Origin: an uncultured Jannaschia sp.
Lineage (GTDB): Bacteria > Pseudomonadota > Alphaproteobacteria > Rhodobacterales > Rhodobacteraceae
DNA: 35,338 bases
NCBI RefSeq assembly: GCF_947494055.1
Contig: NZ_CANLTR010000036.1
Span: 1-35,338, forward strand
Direction of reading: 5' to 3'
The notes under the pieces were generated by a model. That model made no database searches, was not told where the DNA came from, and saw only the letters and a program-made list of their open reading frames with translations. Position numbers and translations under genes: made by a program. This document shows, in pieces, positions 15,053-24,560 of the stretch; the stretch's first letter is position 1; each line of letters starts with the position of its first letter.

Positions 15053-16003
15053 ATGCAGCGCCTGCCGCCCCTTCGCCTTCTCGTCACCTTCGATGCAGTC
15101 CAGCGCGCTGGCTCGATGGGTCTTGCGGCCGTCGAGCTCAACGTGACGCGCCCAGCCATCAGTCAGGCGATAGGTTCGCTCGAGGATTGGCTGGGCGTTC
15201 CGCTCTTCGACCGGAGCTCCAAACCCTCGCAGCCGACGGAGGCGGGCGAGCGATTGGCACGCGCAACGCGATCAGGCTTGGGGCAGATCGCGGCCGCGAT
15301 CGAGGAGATCCGACTGGGCGCGGGCTTTGCCGATCGCCACATCACCGTCTCCTGCACGATCGGGATGGCGACCTACTGGCTGATGCCGCGCCTCTCCGGG
15401 TTCTACGCGCGGTTCCCGGACGCGATGGTCAGCGTGCAGGCTCCACCGTCGGATGTGCCCGCATTTTCACCGGGATCGACATCGCGCTACGATATGGGCC
15501 GAAGCCATGGGGCGATGGTAAAACAGTAAAGGTGTTCGAGGAACGCGCGTTTTCTGTTGGCTTGCCGGAAAGGATCACTCCGCTTGCAGGAGATCTTGCA
15601 GCGCTCCGCTCGATCCCGTTGATCCATGTCAGGACGCCGAATGCCGGTCACTTGCCGGAATGGCGAAATTATCTCGACGCCAAGGGCGTCGGAGAACCGA
15701 CCGGGCGGCCAGGCCTTCGACATCTACGTTCAGGCGTCGCAGGCGGCTTTGAGCGGTCACGGCATCATGCTCGGTTGGCGCTCGATCAACGGAGCAATGC
15801 TAGCCGACGGACGCCTCGTATCACTCCCGAACGGAACCCATGACTTCGGAACGGCCTACTGGGCAACTGCGGTATGCGAGAAAACGCAAAATCCGCTCGT
15901 CCGGGGGTTTCTCGATTGGGTCAGCGACGCTGGTACTGAATTCGATCATGACAGTGCAGCCGTGGATCGAACCCGTTTACCGGACGGCCCGGTTGGACGT
16001 TAG
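15053..16003 (+). pseudogene. LysR family regulator (GcvA-like), broken by two compensating frameshifts
   Basis: The helix-turn-helix part is intact (MQRLPPLRLLVTFDAVQRAG, then NVTRPAISQAIGSLEDWLG). The frame shifts near 15460-15475, where the protein continues in another frame as GIDIALRYGPKPWGDGKTV. It returns to the first frame near 15690-15710 to finish as GQAFDIYVQASQAALSGHGI and GFLDWVSDAGTE. Together the three parts make a normal LysR of about 316 residues. Read literally, the first frame stops at 15529 after 158 codons, so the effector domain would be lost. The two shifts cancel, which fits either natural decay or two base errors. It is divergent from the TauD/aldolase pair and is probably its regulator or former regulator. 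Confidence 0.85.
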
Positions 16004-16136
16004 CGCGGTTCGGAGCGTGAAAGCCGTCTATGGAGAAGCAACGGAGCTCGCGGTCGCCATACCAGGCTAGGTGGAAGCTTGGAATGGGGCTGATATTCAG
16101 CCGTCGATTGATCCTACCCCGAAAAAGCGGACGGGG

Positions 16137-16250
16137 TCAGGCCGCCATGCGCTCTTCGTCGGCCGGTGATCTGTAGCCTATTGCGGAATGCAAGCGCCGT
16201 GAATTGTAGAAGCAATCGAGACCCGCGCAGAGCCGGTCATCATAGGCCGC
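16137..16250 (-). pseudogene. IS3-family transposase OrfB, C-terminal remnant
   Basis: The complement encodes CFYNSRRLHSAIGYRSPADE followed by ERMAA and a stop, which is the classic C-terminus of IS3-family OrfB (YNxxRxHSAxGYxSPA). Only about 37 codons remain. Just beyond the stop, TGACCCCGTCC and GCTTTTTCGGGGT (complement of about 16114-16137) may be the terminal inverted repeat. The frame is lost upstream near 16250. It is a decayed insertion-sequence end between the LysR pseudogene and the toxin-antitoxin pair. Confidence 0.75.
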
Positions 16251-16551
16251 GCGTTGCCGATGGGCAGGGAACCTGCGCGGGCATGTCGTTTCCTGTCGAA
16301 GATTGGCTTACCGTATTTACTTACTCGCCGACCCTTGTTCCGCAATTGGTGGGAAGGCGGCGCGACATGGGCAGGCAATCCCTCGTTTGGTTGCCCAAGT
16401 CAGACGCATTCGCACGCCATTGTTTGCAGTGTCGGCCGTCGAAGAGTTAAATGTCTTTATGGATGGAAGTGGCCATAAGATCATGGGACGGCTATGTCTG
16501 CGGAAGCAGGCTGGCGGCACGGAGCAAGTCCATTTAGCGGAGCAAACGATT
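16251..16551. other. Gene-free stretch before the toxin-antitoxin operon
   Basis: No recognisable gene is seen in these 301 bases. An open frame reading into the antitoxin from 16303 has no family-like sequence before residue M at 16552 and is not accepted as coding. The stretch should hold the toxin-antitoxin promoter, but no clear operator was found. Confidence 0.4.
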
Positions 16552-16860
16552 ATGACTGATGACGCGATGCGGACCTTCGAGGTGCCCGTTCAGGAAAACG
16601 GGCGCATGATCTTGCCGCTGGAGCTACGGCGCCGCCTCGGCCTCGACCGGGGTGGACGGTTGGTCATCGAGGCCGGGGAGGCAGGCATCGTGCTAACTAC
16701 CGCACAGGCGCGGCGGCGGCGGGCGCAGGAGATCGCGCGGAAGTATACGGCCGACGGGGATGGGTCAGTCGTGGAGCAGTTTATCGCCGAGAAGCGCGCG
16801 GCGGCGCGGCGCGAGGCCGAGGAGATCGAGGGGACGGAAGGGCAGGGGGGCGCCGCGTGA
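16552..16860 (+). CDS. AbrB/SpoVT-type antitoxin (VapB-like)
   Basis: This 102-residue protein has an N-terminal swapped-hairpin AbrB domain (residues about 6-50: TFEVPVQENGRMILPLELRR, then LGLDRGGRLVIEAG). The C-terminal half is charged and helical, as expected for the part that wraps and blocks a toxin. The stop overlaps the start of the PIN-domain gene (GTGA), which is the standard layout of a vapBC operon. The AbrB domain normally represses the operon. The start at 16552 was chosen because the AbrB domain begins there and CGGAGC lies about 10 bases upstream. Confidence 0.85.
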   Translation: MTDDAMRTFEVPVQENGRMILPLELRRRLGLDRGGRLVIEAGEAGIVLTTAQARRRRAQEIARKYTADGDGSVVEQFIAEKRAAARREAEEIEGTEGQGGAA

Positions 16861-17249
16861 CGACCTGCGTGATCGACAGCTCGGCCATCCTGACCTTCGT
16901 GTTCGGCGAGCCGGGGGCGGAAGCTGCGTCGGACTGGCTGGACCGCGGCGCAACCGCCTCCACCGTGATCCTGCAGGAAGTGGCGACGAAGCTCCGCCAG
17001 AGAGGGTTCACCCCCGCCGACGCGGCAGAGGCGATCGGCGTCCTCGGGCTGACCGTGGCCGACCACACGCTGCCGCTCGCCCTCGCGGCGGCGGACCTTT
17101 ACGCCGGCACCCGCGCACGCGGCCTGAGCCATGGCGACCGCTCCTGCCTCGCACTCGCGGCGGCCATGGGGCTGCCGGCGCTTACGGCCGACAAGGCGTG
17201 GTCCGAGCTAGGCGAAGTCGTTGAAGTGACAGTGGAGCAGGTGCGGTAG
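16857..17249 (+). CDS. PIN-domain ribonuclease toxin (VapC-like)
   Basis: This 130-residue protein has the four acidic residues of PIN nucleases: D7 in VIDSSAIL, E41 in LQEVATKL, D94 in SHGDRSCLAL and D112 in LTADKAW. VapC toxins cut tRNA or rRNA in a magnesium-dependent way and are neutralised by the cognate antitoxin. The gene starts with GTG and overlaps the antitoxin stop by 4 bases, so the two are translationally coupled. No other gene follows closely. Such pairs stabilise mobile regions, which fits the surrounding insertion-sequence remnants. Confidence 0.88.
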   Translation: MTTCVIDSSAILTFVFGEPGAEAASDWLDRGATASTVILQEVATKLRQRGFTPADAAEAIGVLGLTVADHTLPLALAAADLYAGTRARGLSHGDRSCLALAAAMGLPALTADKAWSELGEVVEVTVEQVR

Positions 17250-17407
17250 GCCGGGTCACAAGATCGACCGGCGCGGGAAGCGTTCCGGTAGCGTCTAGAC
17301 CAGCGCTTGGCAGCGTTTCAGAATTCCTTAGTGGACCCGTACGTGGAGTGCTCCGAAGCGCATCCATTGCGAAGAATTCAAGGTTTGTCCCTGGGGTGAT
17401 CGGTGCC

Positions 17408-18535
17408 TTATTGGCTCAGGTGCGCATCGAGAAACCGTGCGATCTCCACGAATATCTCCCGCGTCTCCGGGGCCGCCGGATCGAACAGGTACTGGCCGTG
17501 CGACTGCCCCTCGAAGAGCTGGAGTTCGGCCGTCACGCCTGCCCGCCTGAGCTTGCGCTGAACGCGGGCAGAGTCGCTGAGGAACAGGTCGCGAGTCCCG
17601 GAGACGAGCAGGGTGGGCGGCAGTCCCGCGAGGTCGCCGAAGAGCGGCGACACACCCGGTTCAGCAAGGTTCACTTTTCCGGCGTAGAGGCGCGCTGCGT
17701 CGTCGAGGTAGCCCCCATAGCTCACCACCACGTTGTCGAGCCACTCGTTGGCGCGGTAGCTGTCGCCTGATCCCGTGAGGTCGGCCCACGGGGTGTTGGC
17801 CGCGAGCCCGCCCGGCATGGGCAGCCCCTCGGTTTTGAGGCGCAGAAGCAGCGACAGCGCGAGCCCGCCCCCGGCCGACGTGCCGTTCACCGCGATGGCG
17901 GCGGGGTCCTGGCCCTCGTCGACCAGAGCCCGGTAGACGGCCTCGGCGTCGTCTACCGCCGCCGGGTAGGGCGCATCGGGCGGCATCCGGTAATCCACTG
18001 CCACGACGCGGTATTCGCCGTAGGCCGCCATGAGCGTGGCCTCGTAGGTGCCCCCCACGCCGCCGCCGTAAACGTAGCCGCCGCCATGCAGGTTAAGCAC
18101 GACTTGGCCGTTATGAGCCTCTGGGATGGCCTCGGGGGTCAGCACGAACACGCGCACGCCGCCCATTGTCGCCTCTTCCATGGCGACCCCTAGCGCCTCG
18201 CGCAGATCCGCCAGCGCCGGCTCGGCGGCCGCCGAGGCACCCTCGGCGTAGGCGCGCCACTCGTCCGGGCTCTCGCCCGTGGCGGCCCAGAAAGGTGAGT
18301 AGGGCGCGGCGATCAGCGCCTGCATCGCCGGGCTCACCCCCTCCGTCGGGACCGGGATCGCTCGGCCCGGGACCTGACGGAGCCCAGGCGCAGCGTTGAG
18401 GGCAGACTGCGCCTCGGTGAGGGCAGAGAAGTCCGCCTCTTGAGCCGAGGCCGTGGCGGCGAGAAGAAGGCAAACGGTCCAGCTGGAGGAGCGAAGGGCT
18501 GTCCCAGCCAGCGACCGGAGCTGTGTCATGAGCAT
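17408..18535 (-). CDS. Secreted alpha/beta hydrolase, hormone-sensitive lipase-like esterase
   Basis: This 375-residue protein has a signal peptide (residues about 1-32, ending ATASAQEA). The hormone-sensitive lipase signature HGGGYVYG (H150 on) forms the oxyanion hole. The catalytic triad is S220 in NGTSAGG, D316 in GTRDLFL and H346 in GQSHGQYL. The enzyme should hydrolyse short-chain esters in the periplasm. The start at 18535 is supported by AAGGACC upstream. The natural substrate cannot be inferred. The gene lies alone in a very GC-rich block with the SDR/AraC pair. Confidence 0.88.
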   Translation of the reverse strand: MLMTQLRSLAGTALRSSSWTVCLLLAATASAQEADFSALTEAQSALNAAPGLRQVPGRAIPVPTEGVSPAMQALIAAPYSPFWAATGESPDEWRAYAEGASAAAEPALADLREALGVAMEEATMGGVRVFVLTPEAIPEAHNGQVVLNLHGGGYVYGGGVGGTYEATLMAAYGEYRVVAVDYRMPPDAPYPAAVDDAEAVYRALVDEGQDPAAIAVNGTSAGGGLALSLLLRLKTEGLPMPGGLAANTPWADLTGSGDSYRANEWLDNVVVSYGGYLDDAARLYAGKVNLAEPGVSPLFGDLAGLPPTLLVSGTRDLFLSDSARVQRKLRRAGVTAELQLFEGQSHGQYLFDPAAPETREIFVEIARFLDAHLSQ

Positions 18536-18716
18536 GAAGGTGGTCCTTGTGATGGGTCGTCGGGTTGTTCGAGCAGCGGAAGGGTTCGACTGCCGCGCGT
18601 CGGGCATGAGACGCAGGAGTCAGGAGAGGCGTCACCATCGCGCTAGGATGCCGTGGCCAACGTCAGCCTCGGGTCCGCCCTGGCGGTCAGGTCTCGACCG
18701 TCGTCGCAGCAGCACC

Positions 18717-19610
18717 TCAGCTGGAGCCCGCGTCGGCGAAGTAGCCGCTCTCGCGCATGTCTTGGATCAGCCCTGGTTCCGTTGGGACCCAACCCAAGGC
18801 GTCGCGGGTCCGCGCGCTGGAGGCGGGGGCGTCGAGCTGGAGGAAGCCGGCCAGCCAGCCGAAGTGCCCGGCGGCATCCTCGGGCGAGATGGAACGCACC
18901 GGCAGGCCCAGGCCCTTCCCGATCGCCTCGGCGATGAGGCGCGTGGGGAGGCCCTCCTCGGCCACGCCGTGAAAGCGCGCGCCGGGCTCGCCGCGCTCCA
19001 GTGCCAGGCGGAACAGCCGCGCGGCGTCCAGGCGGTGGACGGCAGGCCAGCGGTTCGCGCCGTCGCCGATGTAGGCCGAGACGCCCGTGTCGCGCGCGAT
19101 GGCGACGAGCGCGGGCACGAACGCCGCGTCGCCCCGTCCGTGGACGGATGGCGCGAGCCGCACGACGCTCACTCGCACACCCCGGTCGGCCCAGGCCAGC
19201 ACCAGCTCGGACTTGGCGCGGGCCTGCGCTGTGGGCGGATCGGTCTCCACCCCCATGCGGCCGGGCGGCAGTACGGCGGTGCCCGAGGTCACCACCAGCG
19301 GCTTGCCCGTGCCCTCGAGGGCGCCTGCAAGCGCCGCTGTGGCTAAGCGGTCGGTCTCTGCGTTCTCTTCGTACCGGGAGAAGTCGTGATTGAAGGCGAG
19401 ATGCGCGACGCCGTCTGCCTGCCTGGCACCCTCCGCCAAGCTCTCCAGGTCGTTCAGCGCGCCACGATGCGCCTCCCCGCCCGCCGCCTTGAGCTTGGCC
19501 GCCGCCTCATCGCTGCGCGCGAGGCCTACGAGCTTGTGGCCCGCGCCGAGCAGCTCATGGACGACAGCCGTACCGATGAAGCCCGTGGCTCCAGTGACAA
19601 AGACGTGCAT
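18717..19610 (-). CDS. NAD(P)-dependent epimerase/dehydratase-like SDR
   Basis: This 297-residue protein has the extended-SDR nucleotide-binding motif TGATGFIG (residues 6-13) and the general fold of NAD-dependent epimerases. The catalytic YxxxK is not obvious; the matching region reads TAQARAKSELV, so tyrosine is probably replaced. Such proteins are often annotated as SDR family oxidoreductases of unknown substrate. The start at 19610 has AAGGGGAT just upstream. It is divergent from an AraC regulator with a 118-base gap, which suggests control by that regulator. Confidence 0.85.
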   Translation of the reverse strand: MHVFVTGATGFIGTAVVHELLGAGHKLVGLARSDEAAAKLKAAGGEAHRGALNDLESLAEGARQADGVAHLAFNHDFSRYEENAETDRLATAALAGALEGTGKPLVVTSGTAVLPPGRMGVETDPPTAQARAKSELVLAWADRGVRVSVVRLAPSVHGRGDAAFVPALVAIARDTGVSAYIGDGANRWPAVHRLDAARLFRLALERGEPGARFHGVAEEGLPTRLIAEAIGKGLGLPVRSISPEDAAGHFGWLAGFLQLDAPASSARTRDALGWVPTEPGLIQDMRESGYFADAGSS

Positions 19611-19728
19611 GGTCGATCCCCTTCAGCAGGTCGTGCTGGCCCGCCTTCGGGTTGAGAGGTAGAGGGTCGTCCCTGCACGATCTACATGCTATCGTCCATA
19701 ATTCCTTCGCAATCATCCGGGATCTTCG

Positions 19729-20718
19729 ATGGACCCTCTTTCCGACCTGCTCGCCCTGTTGCGCCCGCAGGGCACCCTCTCGGCTTGCCTTGACGCGGGC
19801 GGATCCTGGTCCGTGCGCTTCCCTGAGGCAGAGGACAGCCTCAAGTGCGCCGCCCTCGCCTCGGGGGGCTGCTGGCTGGAGGTGGATGGGGAGAGGCCGG
19901 TACGCCTGGAGGCGGGCGACTGCTTCCTGCTGCCCCACGGTCGCCCCTTCCGCCTGGCCTCGGACCTGTGCCTGCCGCCCCGGGACGCGGCGGCGGCCGT
20001 GGCGGGGGCGCGCGACGGCGTCGCCACGCTGGGCACAGGCGGTGACGCGTTCCTGGTGAGCGCCCGCTTCGCGCTGGCGGGCCCCCAGGCGGGGCTGCTC
20101 CTCGACCTGCTGCCGCCCATGGTGCACGTCCGGGGCGGCCCGAACGACGGGGACGGCGCCGCACTGCATTGGTCGATCGAGCGCCTGGCCGAGGAGTTGC
20201 GCGAGCCCCGCCCCGGCAGCGCACTGGTGGCCGGGCACCTCGCGCATATGGTGCTTGTCCAGGCGCTGCGGCGCCACTTAAACGAGGACGTCCACGGCCC
20301 CCGAGGTGGCATGGGCTGGCTCTTCGCGCTCGCCGACCGGCGGCTCGCCGCGGCGCTGGCCGCCCTCCATGCCGATCCGGGCCGGCGATGGACGCTCCAG
20401 GACCTCGCGGGCCTCGCCGGGATGTCGCGCTCGACCTTCGCGCTGCGCTTCCGCGAGACGGTCGGCGAGCCCCCGATGGACTACCTGGCCCGCTGGCGCA
20501 TGGCGCTAGCCGCCGACCGCCTGGCGCGCACCACGGAGTCTGTGGCGGCCGTCGCCTGGTCCCTCGGCTACGCCTCCGAGACCGCTTTCGGCACCGCCTT
20601 CAAGCGCATCATGGGGCACTCGCCCCGGCGGCACGGACGGACGCGAGCGGCGAGTCCGCCCGTCGTACGGGACCGCCAGGCCCACTACGCCAGCGCCCCA
20701 GGTGCGCTTCACACATGA
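19729..20718 (+). CDS. AraC family transcriptional regulator with cupin-type sensor domain
   Basis: This 329-residue protein has an N-terminal cupin_6 domain (about residues 1-190, including FLLPHGRPFRL) and a C-terminal double helix-turn-helix (about 215-310). The second half contains WTLQDLAGLAGMSRSTFALR and VAWSLGYASETAFGTAFKR, typical of AraC/XylS proteins. It probably activates the divergent SDR gene in response to a small molecule. The last 25 residues extend beyond the DNA-binding domain and look unstructured. Confidence 0.9.
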   Translation: MDPLSDLLALLRPQGTLSACLDAGGSWSVRFPEAEDSLKCAALASGGCWLEVDGERPVRLEAGDCFLLPHGRPFRLASDLCLPPRDAAAAVAGARDGVATLGTGGDAFLVSARFALAGPQAGLLLDLLPPMVHVRGGPNDGDGAALHWSIERLAEELREPRPGSALVAGHLAHMVLVQALRRHLNEDVHGPRGGMGWLFALADRRLAAALAALHADPGRRWTLQDLAGLAGMSRSTFALRFRETVGEPPMDYLARWRMALAADRLARTTESVAAVAWSLGYASETAFGTAFKRIMGHSPRRHGRTRAASPPVVRDRQAHYASAPGALHT

Positions 20719-20844
20719 CATTCGTGCCAGCCCGTCCACAAAGCAGACTCACGGGTCTGACTCGCGCGCAAGACAGGCGCGGAACTCGACCGACCAGCTA
20801 CGGCGTGGACCTGTCCCGCTTCCGTTCCGGTCACGGTGCTCATT

Positions 20845-21036
20845 TAGGCGGCCATTCGTTCGAAGGCCAAGGGGCTTTTCCAGCCAAGGGCTGAATGGCG
20901 ACGCCGCGGATTGTAGAAGCCATTGATCTACTGGAAGAGAGCCAGTTCGGCATCGCGGCGGGTCGGCCAGGACTGGCGCCAGATGAGTTCGGCCTTAAGG
21001 GTCTTGAAGAAGCCACGTTCGACGGGAAGGCGTGAT
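20845..21036 (-). pseudogene. IS3-family transposase OrfB, C-terminal remnant with internal stop
   Basis: The complement reads LPVERGFFKTLKAELIWRQS, then WPTRRDAELALFQ, a TAG stop, INGFYNPRRRHSALGWKSP and a final TAA. This is the C-terminal part of the IS3-family DDE transposase with the tyrosine after FQ changed to a stop. Nothing of the rest of the element is recognisable upstream. It marks the left border of the catabolic island that starts at 21297. Confidence 0.85.
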
Positions 21037-21296
21037 GCTGTGATGTAGCTGGCGGCGCCGCTGGCGAGAAATACGGCTGGCTATGCCACTTCACGATTCG
21101 AGTGATTTGACGGAAAGTCGGTTCGGAGATGGTCAACAAAATTAAAAACCAGAATTCTACACCAAGTCATCCGACGCCCCGTTGAGCTCCTTGGGCCGCT
21201 TAATTGCATCGGTTGGTCGGCCCTCCGATGAGGCCGAAAAGCCCCACCTTCTTTGCTCAAGCGGCTGCCAAGCTGGGGGAAATGCAAGAGCTGGCG

Positions 21297-22370
21297 CTAA
21301 GATGCTGTGGAGCTTAACGCTTCTGCTATGGCCTTGCCGCAGGTCTTTGTATCGGCCTGACCGCCCAGGTCGCGTGTCCGCAGGCTGGGCTCTTCCAGCA
21401 CCTGCTCGATTGCTCGCACGATTGCCTGGCCGGCTTCTCCGTGACCGAGGTAATCGAGCATCATAGCACCCGCCCAGATTTGCCCGACTGGATTGGCGAT
21501 GCCGCGACCGGCAATGTCGGGCGCGGAGCCATGTACCGGCTCGAAGAGTGACGGAAATTTGCCCTTCGGATTGATATTGCCAGAGGGCGCTATACCGATC
21601 GTACCCGTGCAGGCGGGCCCCAAATCGGACAGAATATCACCAAAAAGGTTGGAGGCGACAACGACATCAAACCGGTCGGGGTTGAGAACGAAGTGCGCAC
21701 AGAGAATGTCGATATGATATTTGTCCCGCCGGACATCGGCGAACTCCGGCGCCATCGCTTCCACCCGCGTGTCCCAGTAGGGCATGGTGATAGAAATGCC
21801 ATTGGACTTCGTGGCCGAGGTCAGGTGTTTGCCTTCCCGTTTCTGCGCCAGATCGAAGGCGTAACGCAGGACCCGGTCGATGCCGATGCGCGTCATGACG
21901 GTTTCCTGGACGGCAAATTCGCGTTCCGTGCCAGCGAACATCATGCCGCCAACCGAGGAATATTCACCCTCGGTGTTCTCGCGGACCACTACGAAATCGA
22001 TGTCGCCGGCGGTCCTGCCAGCAAGGGGCGAGGGCACGCCGGGCATCAGCCGGCAGGGCCGAAGATTGACATATTGATCGAACTCGCGTCGAAACCGGAT
22101 CAAGGACTCCCAAAGTGAAATATGGTCCGGCACCCGGGCCGGATCGCCGACGGCGCCGAAGAAGATAGCGTCGTGCGAACCGATCTGGGTCTTCCAGTCG
22201 TCCGGCAGCATTTTGCCGTGCTGGAGATAGTAGTCGCAAGAGGCGAAATTGAAGTTGTCGAAGCGCAATTTGATGTCAAACTTGCGCGCCGCTGCTTCCA
22301 GAACTTTGATGCCTTCAGGCACCACTTCCTGACCGATGCCGTCGCCTGCGATCACCGCTATGGTCTGCAT
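21297..22370 (-). CDS. Tartrate/D-malate/isopropylmalate dehydrogenase-like oxidative decarboxylase
   Basis: This 357-residue protein belongs to the isocitrate/isopropylmalate dehydrogenase superfamily. It starts with IAVIAGDGIGQEVV (residues 4-17), has the tartrate dehydrogenase-type DFNFASCDYYLQ-like segment, the substrate loop SLWESLIRFRREFDQYVNLR, the lysine of TSATKSNG and the metal site DILSDLGPACTG. Enzymes of this branch (TtuC, DmlA) oxidise and often decarboxylate a 2-hydroxy acid with NAD and a divalent metal in the cytoplasm. The start at 22370 is the first ATG; a GTG at 22382 is possible. It is the last gene of the nine-gene operon, 23 bases after the NodB-family gene. It probably acts on an intermediate of the imported carboxylate. 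Confidence 0.88.
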   Translation of the reverse strand: MQTIAVIAGDGIGQEVVPEGIKVLEAAARKFDIKLRFDNFNFASCDYYLQHGKMLPDDWKTQIGSHDAIFFGAVGDPARVPDHISLWESLIRFRREFDQYVNLRPCRLMPGVPSPLAGRTAGDIDFVVVRENTEGEYSSVGGMMFAGTEREFAVQETVMTRIGIDRVLRYAFDLAQKREGKHLTSATKSNGISITMPYWDTRVEAMAPEFADVRRDKYHIDILCAHFVLNPDRFDVVVASNLFGDILSDLGPACTGTIGIAPSGNINPKGKFPSLFEPVHGSAPDIAGRGIANPVGQIWAGAMMLDYLGHGEAGQAIVRAIEQVLEEPSLRTRDLGGQADTKTCGKAIAEALSSTAS

Positions 22371-22393
22371 TCCCTCACCCACTCCAGTAAACT

Positions 22394-23050
22394 CTAGATT
22401 TTTTTTGCGAGCACGCTGCCAAGCGCCTCGGTCGGCTCGCCATTGCGGATGACGATCATGTCAGGCGGAATGTCTTGCTTAAAGCTGTAGCCCTCGTACT
22501 TGAGCTGGGAAATGAAGCGGTCGAGCCGCGTCATGGCCTCGCCATGGATGTCGTGCAAAACCACCAAGGGCGACTCCAGCTGCGAGATTTGATCCATTGC
22601 CGCTGCTGGCCAGCCCACGGCATCGCGGAAATCGCCCGGAACGCTGTTCCACAGCACGCAGGTATAACCATGTTGCTGCAGATGTTTGGCCGCCACCGCG
22701 TTGAGCGCTCCGTCGAGGCGCCCAGCGCCGCCATAGGGCCGGAACAGCTTATCTTCATGCGCCAAATCGCCGATCACCGCCTGCGTCTGGTCGATCTCGC
22801 TGGCCACGAAATCCGCATCGCCCTTCTCTCGAAAGGGGAAGGAATGGCTCCAGGTGTGGTTGCCGATCCAGTGGCCCTCGTCCCGCGCCCGCCGGGCGAT
22901 GTCGCGGTTGGCAACGAGATTTTGTCCAACGACGAAAAACGTCGTCCGGATATCGTGTCGGGCCAGCACATCGAGCACCATCGGCGTAAATTCAGCATGC
23001 GGACCGTTGTCGAAGCTCAGGGTGATCCGCTTGTCGCTAGTCTTCGGCAT
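22394..23050 (-). CDS. NodB-homology polysaccharide deacetylase family protein
   Basis: This 218-residue protein carries a NodB domain without a signal peptide. Motif 1 reads SFDNGPHAEF instead of the usual FDDGP, so the second aspartate (a metal ligand) is asparagine. Motif 2 is intact as NHTWSH. A later RPYGGAGR stands where RxPYG is expected. The usual role is metal-dependent N-deacetylation of sugars, but cytoplasmic members also act on amide or imide substrates. Its place inside a carboxylate-catabolism operon suggests deacylation or ring opening rather than cell-wall work; this is inference. The ATG at 23050 overlaps the tctA gene end by 14 bases and has GGAAGG 9 bases upstream. Confidence 0.85.
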   Translation of the reverse strand: MPKTSDKRITLSFDNGPHAEFTPMVLDVLARHDIRTTFFVVGQNLVANRDIARRARDEGHWIGNHTWSHSFPFREKGDADFVASEIDQTQAVIGDLAHEDKLFRPYGGAGRLDGALNAVAAKHLQQHGYTCVLWNSVPGDFRDAVGWPAAAMDQISQLESPLVVLHDIHGEAMTRLDRFISQLKYEGYSFKQDIPPDMIVIRNGEPTEALGSVLAKKI

Positions 23051-24545
23051 CGGCAAAAACCTTCCTGCGCCAACCCAGAAGCGTGGGCACGAACATGGTC
23101 GCGGCGAGCCCCAGGGCCAGCAGCATCAGCCCGGCGCTGATCGGGCGGGTGAAGAAAACGGTGGCATCCCCCTGCGAGATCAGCATGGCGCGGCGGAAAT
23201 GCTCCTCCACCATTGGCCCGAGCACGAAGCCGAGAAGGAAGGGTGCCGGAGCGCAGCCTAACCGCGAGAACAGGTAGCCGGCCAGTCCGGCTATCGCGAG
23301 GACGTAAAGTTCGATCTCAAGACCATTGGTAATGAAGGTGCCGATGCAGCAGAATGCCAGGATGCCGGGGAACAATACCGAATAGGGCACGCGGAGCAGC
23401 CTGACCCACAGGCCGACCAGCGGTAGGTTCAGAATGACCAGCATGACGTTGCCGATCCACATCGAGACGATCAAGCCCCAGAACAGGTCTGGCTGCGAGA
23501 CGATGACGCGCGGGCCAGGCTGGATGCCCTGAACAATCATAGCGCCGATCATCAACGCCATAACGGCGTTGGAAGGAATGCCGAGCGTCAGCATGGGGAT
23601 GAATGACGTCTGAGCACCGGCATTGTTGGCACTTTCCGGCCCTGCCACGCCCTCTATGGCACCGTTGCCGAATTCTTCAGGGTGCTTGGAAAGCTTCTTT
23701 TCGACGGCATAGGAGGCAAAGGAAGACAGGAAAGCTCCGCCACCCGGCAGCACGCCGAGCACCGAGCCCAGGCCGGTGCCGCGCAGGATTGGGCCGATCG
23801 AACGCCTGAGATCCTCACGGGTCGGCATGAGCGAGGTAATGACATGCGACCGCCGTGTCTCGGCGTCGTTGCCTTCCAGATTGCGCATGATTTCAGCAAG
23901 GCCGAAAACGCCGATGGTCACGGCTATGAAGTCAATCCCGCTCCTAAATTCGTTGATGCCATAGGTGAAACGGGTCTGGGCGGTGAAAACGTCAGTGCCG
24001 ACGAGGCCTAGCATCAGGCCGATAACGGCCATACCCAGCCCTTTGAGCGCCGAACCCTGAGCGAGCACGACCACCATGACGATACCGAGCAGCGTCAGCG
24101 AGAAAAATTCGGGTGCTCCGAAGCGCAGCGCAATCTGGCTGAGGGCTGGCGATGCGAAGGCGATGATCAATGTCGCGATGGTGCCGGCGATGAAGGAGCC
24201 GATCGCCGCGATGGACAAAGCTGCGCCTGCCCTGCCCTGGCGAGCCATCTGGTAACCATCGATCGCTGTGACCGCGGACGATGGCTCTCCGGGGAGATTG
24301 ACCAGGATAGCCGTGATCGAGCCACCATATTGGGCTCCATAGTATATGCCCGCGAGCATGATCAGGGCATAGGTTGGATCGAGCGTCAGCGTGATCGGCA
24401 GAAGCATTGCAATCGTGGCCGCCGGGCCGATCCCCGGCAGAACGCCGATCAGTGTGCCCAGTGTCACCCCAAGCAAGCAAAGCATGAGCGACATCGGGCT
24501 GAAGGCGACGCTAAAGCCAAGCATGAGGCCGTCAAAAATTTCCAT
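23037..24545 (-). CDS. tctA: Tripartite tricarboxylate transporter large permease subunit
   Basis: This 502-residue inner-membrane protein has the TctA signature near its start ([20 protein letters not shown], residues about 30-49) and the repeated [17 protein letters not shown] segment. About a dozen hydrophobic helices follow to the C-terminus. In TTT systems TctA is the large transport subunit, driven by an ion gradient, and works with TctB and the periplasmic receptor TctC. A strong GGAGG precedes the start, 15 bases after tctB. All three subunits are in this operon, though tctC lies at its head and apart from tctBA. Confidence 0.93.
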   Translation of the reverse strand: MEIFDGLMLGFSVAFSPMSLMLCLLGVTLGTLIGVLPGIGPAATIAMLLPITLTLDPTYALIMLAGIYYGAQYGGSITAILVNLPGEPSSAVTAIDGYQMARQGRAGAALSIAAIGSFIAGTIATLIIAFASPALSQIALRFGAPEFFSLTLLGIVMVVVLAQGSALKGLGMAVIGLMLGLVGTDVFTAQTRFTYGINEFRSGIDFIAVTIGVFGLAEIMRNLEGNDAETRRSHVITSLMPTREDLRRSIGPILRGTGLGSVLGVLPGGGAFLSSFASYAVEKKLSKHPEEFGNGAIEGVAGPESANNAGAQTSFIPMLTLGIPSNAVMALMIGAMIVQGIQPGPRVIVSQPDLFWGLIVSMWIGNVMLVILNLPLVGLWVRLLRVPYSVLFPGILAFCCIGTFITNGLEIELYVLAIAGLAGYLFSRLGCAPAPFLLGFVLGPMVEEHFRRAMLISQGDATVFFTRPISAGLMLLALGLAATMFVPTLLGWRRKVFADAED

Positions 24546-24560
24546 TTTTTCCTCCGCGCC

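Noticed and set aside
15455-15715. Programmed frameshifting in the LysR gene
   Set aside because: Two shifts in opposite directions, with no slippery heptamer or downstream structure that I could see; decay or base errors are simpler.
16303-16551. N-terminal extension of the antitoxin starting at 16303
   Set aside because: The extension has no antitoxin-like sequence, and the AbrB domain begins properly after the ATG at 16552.
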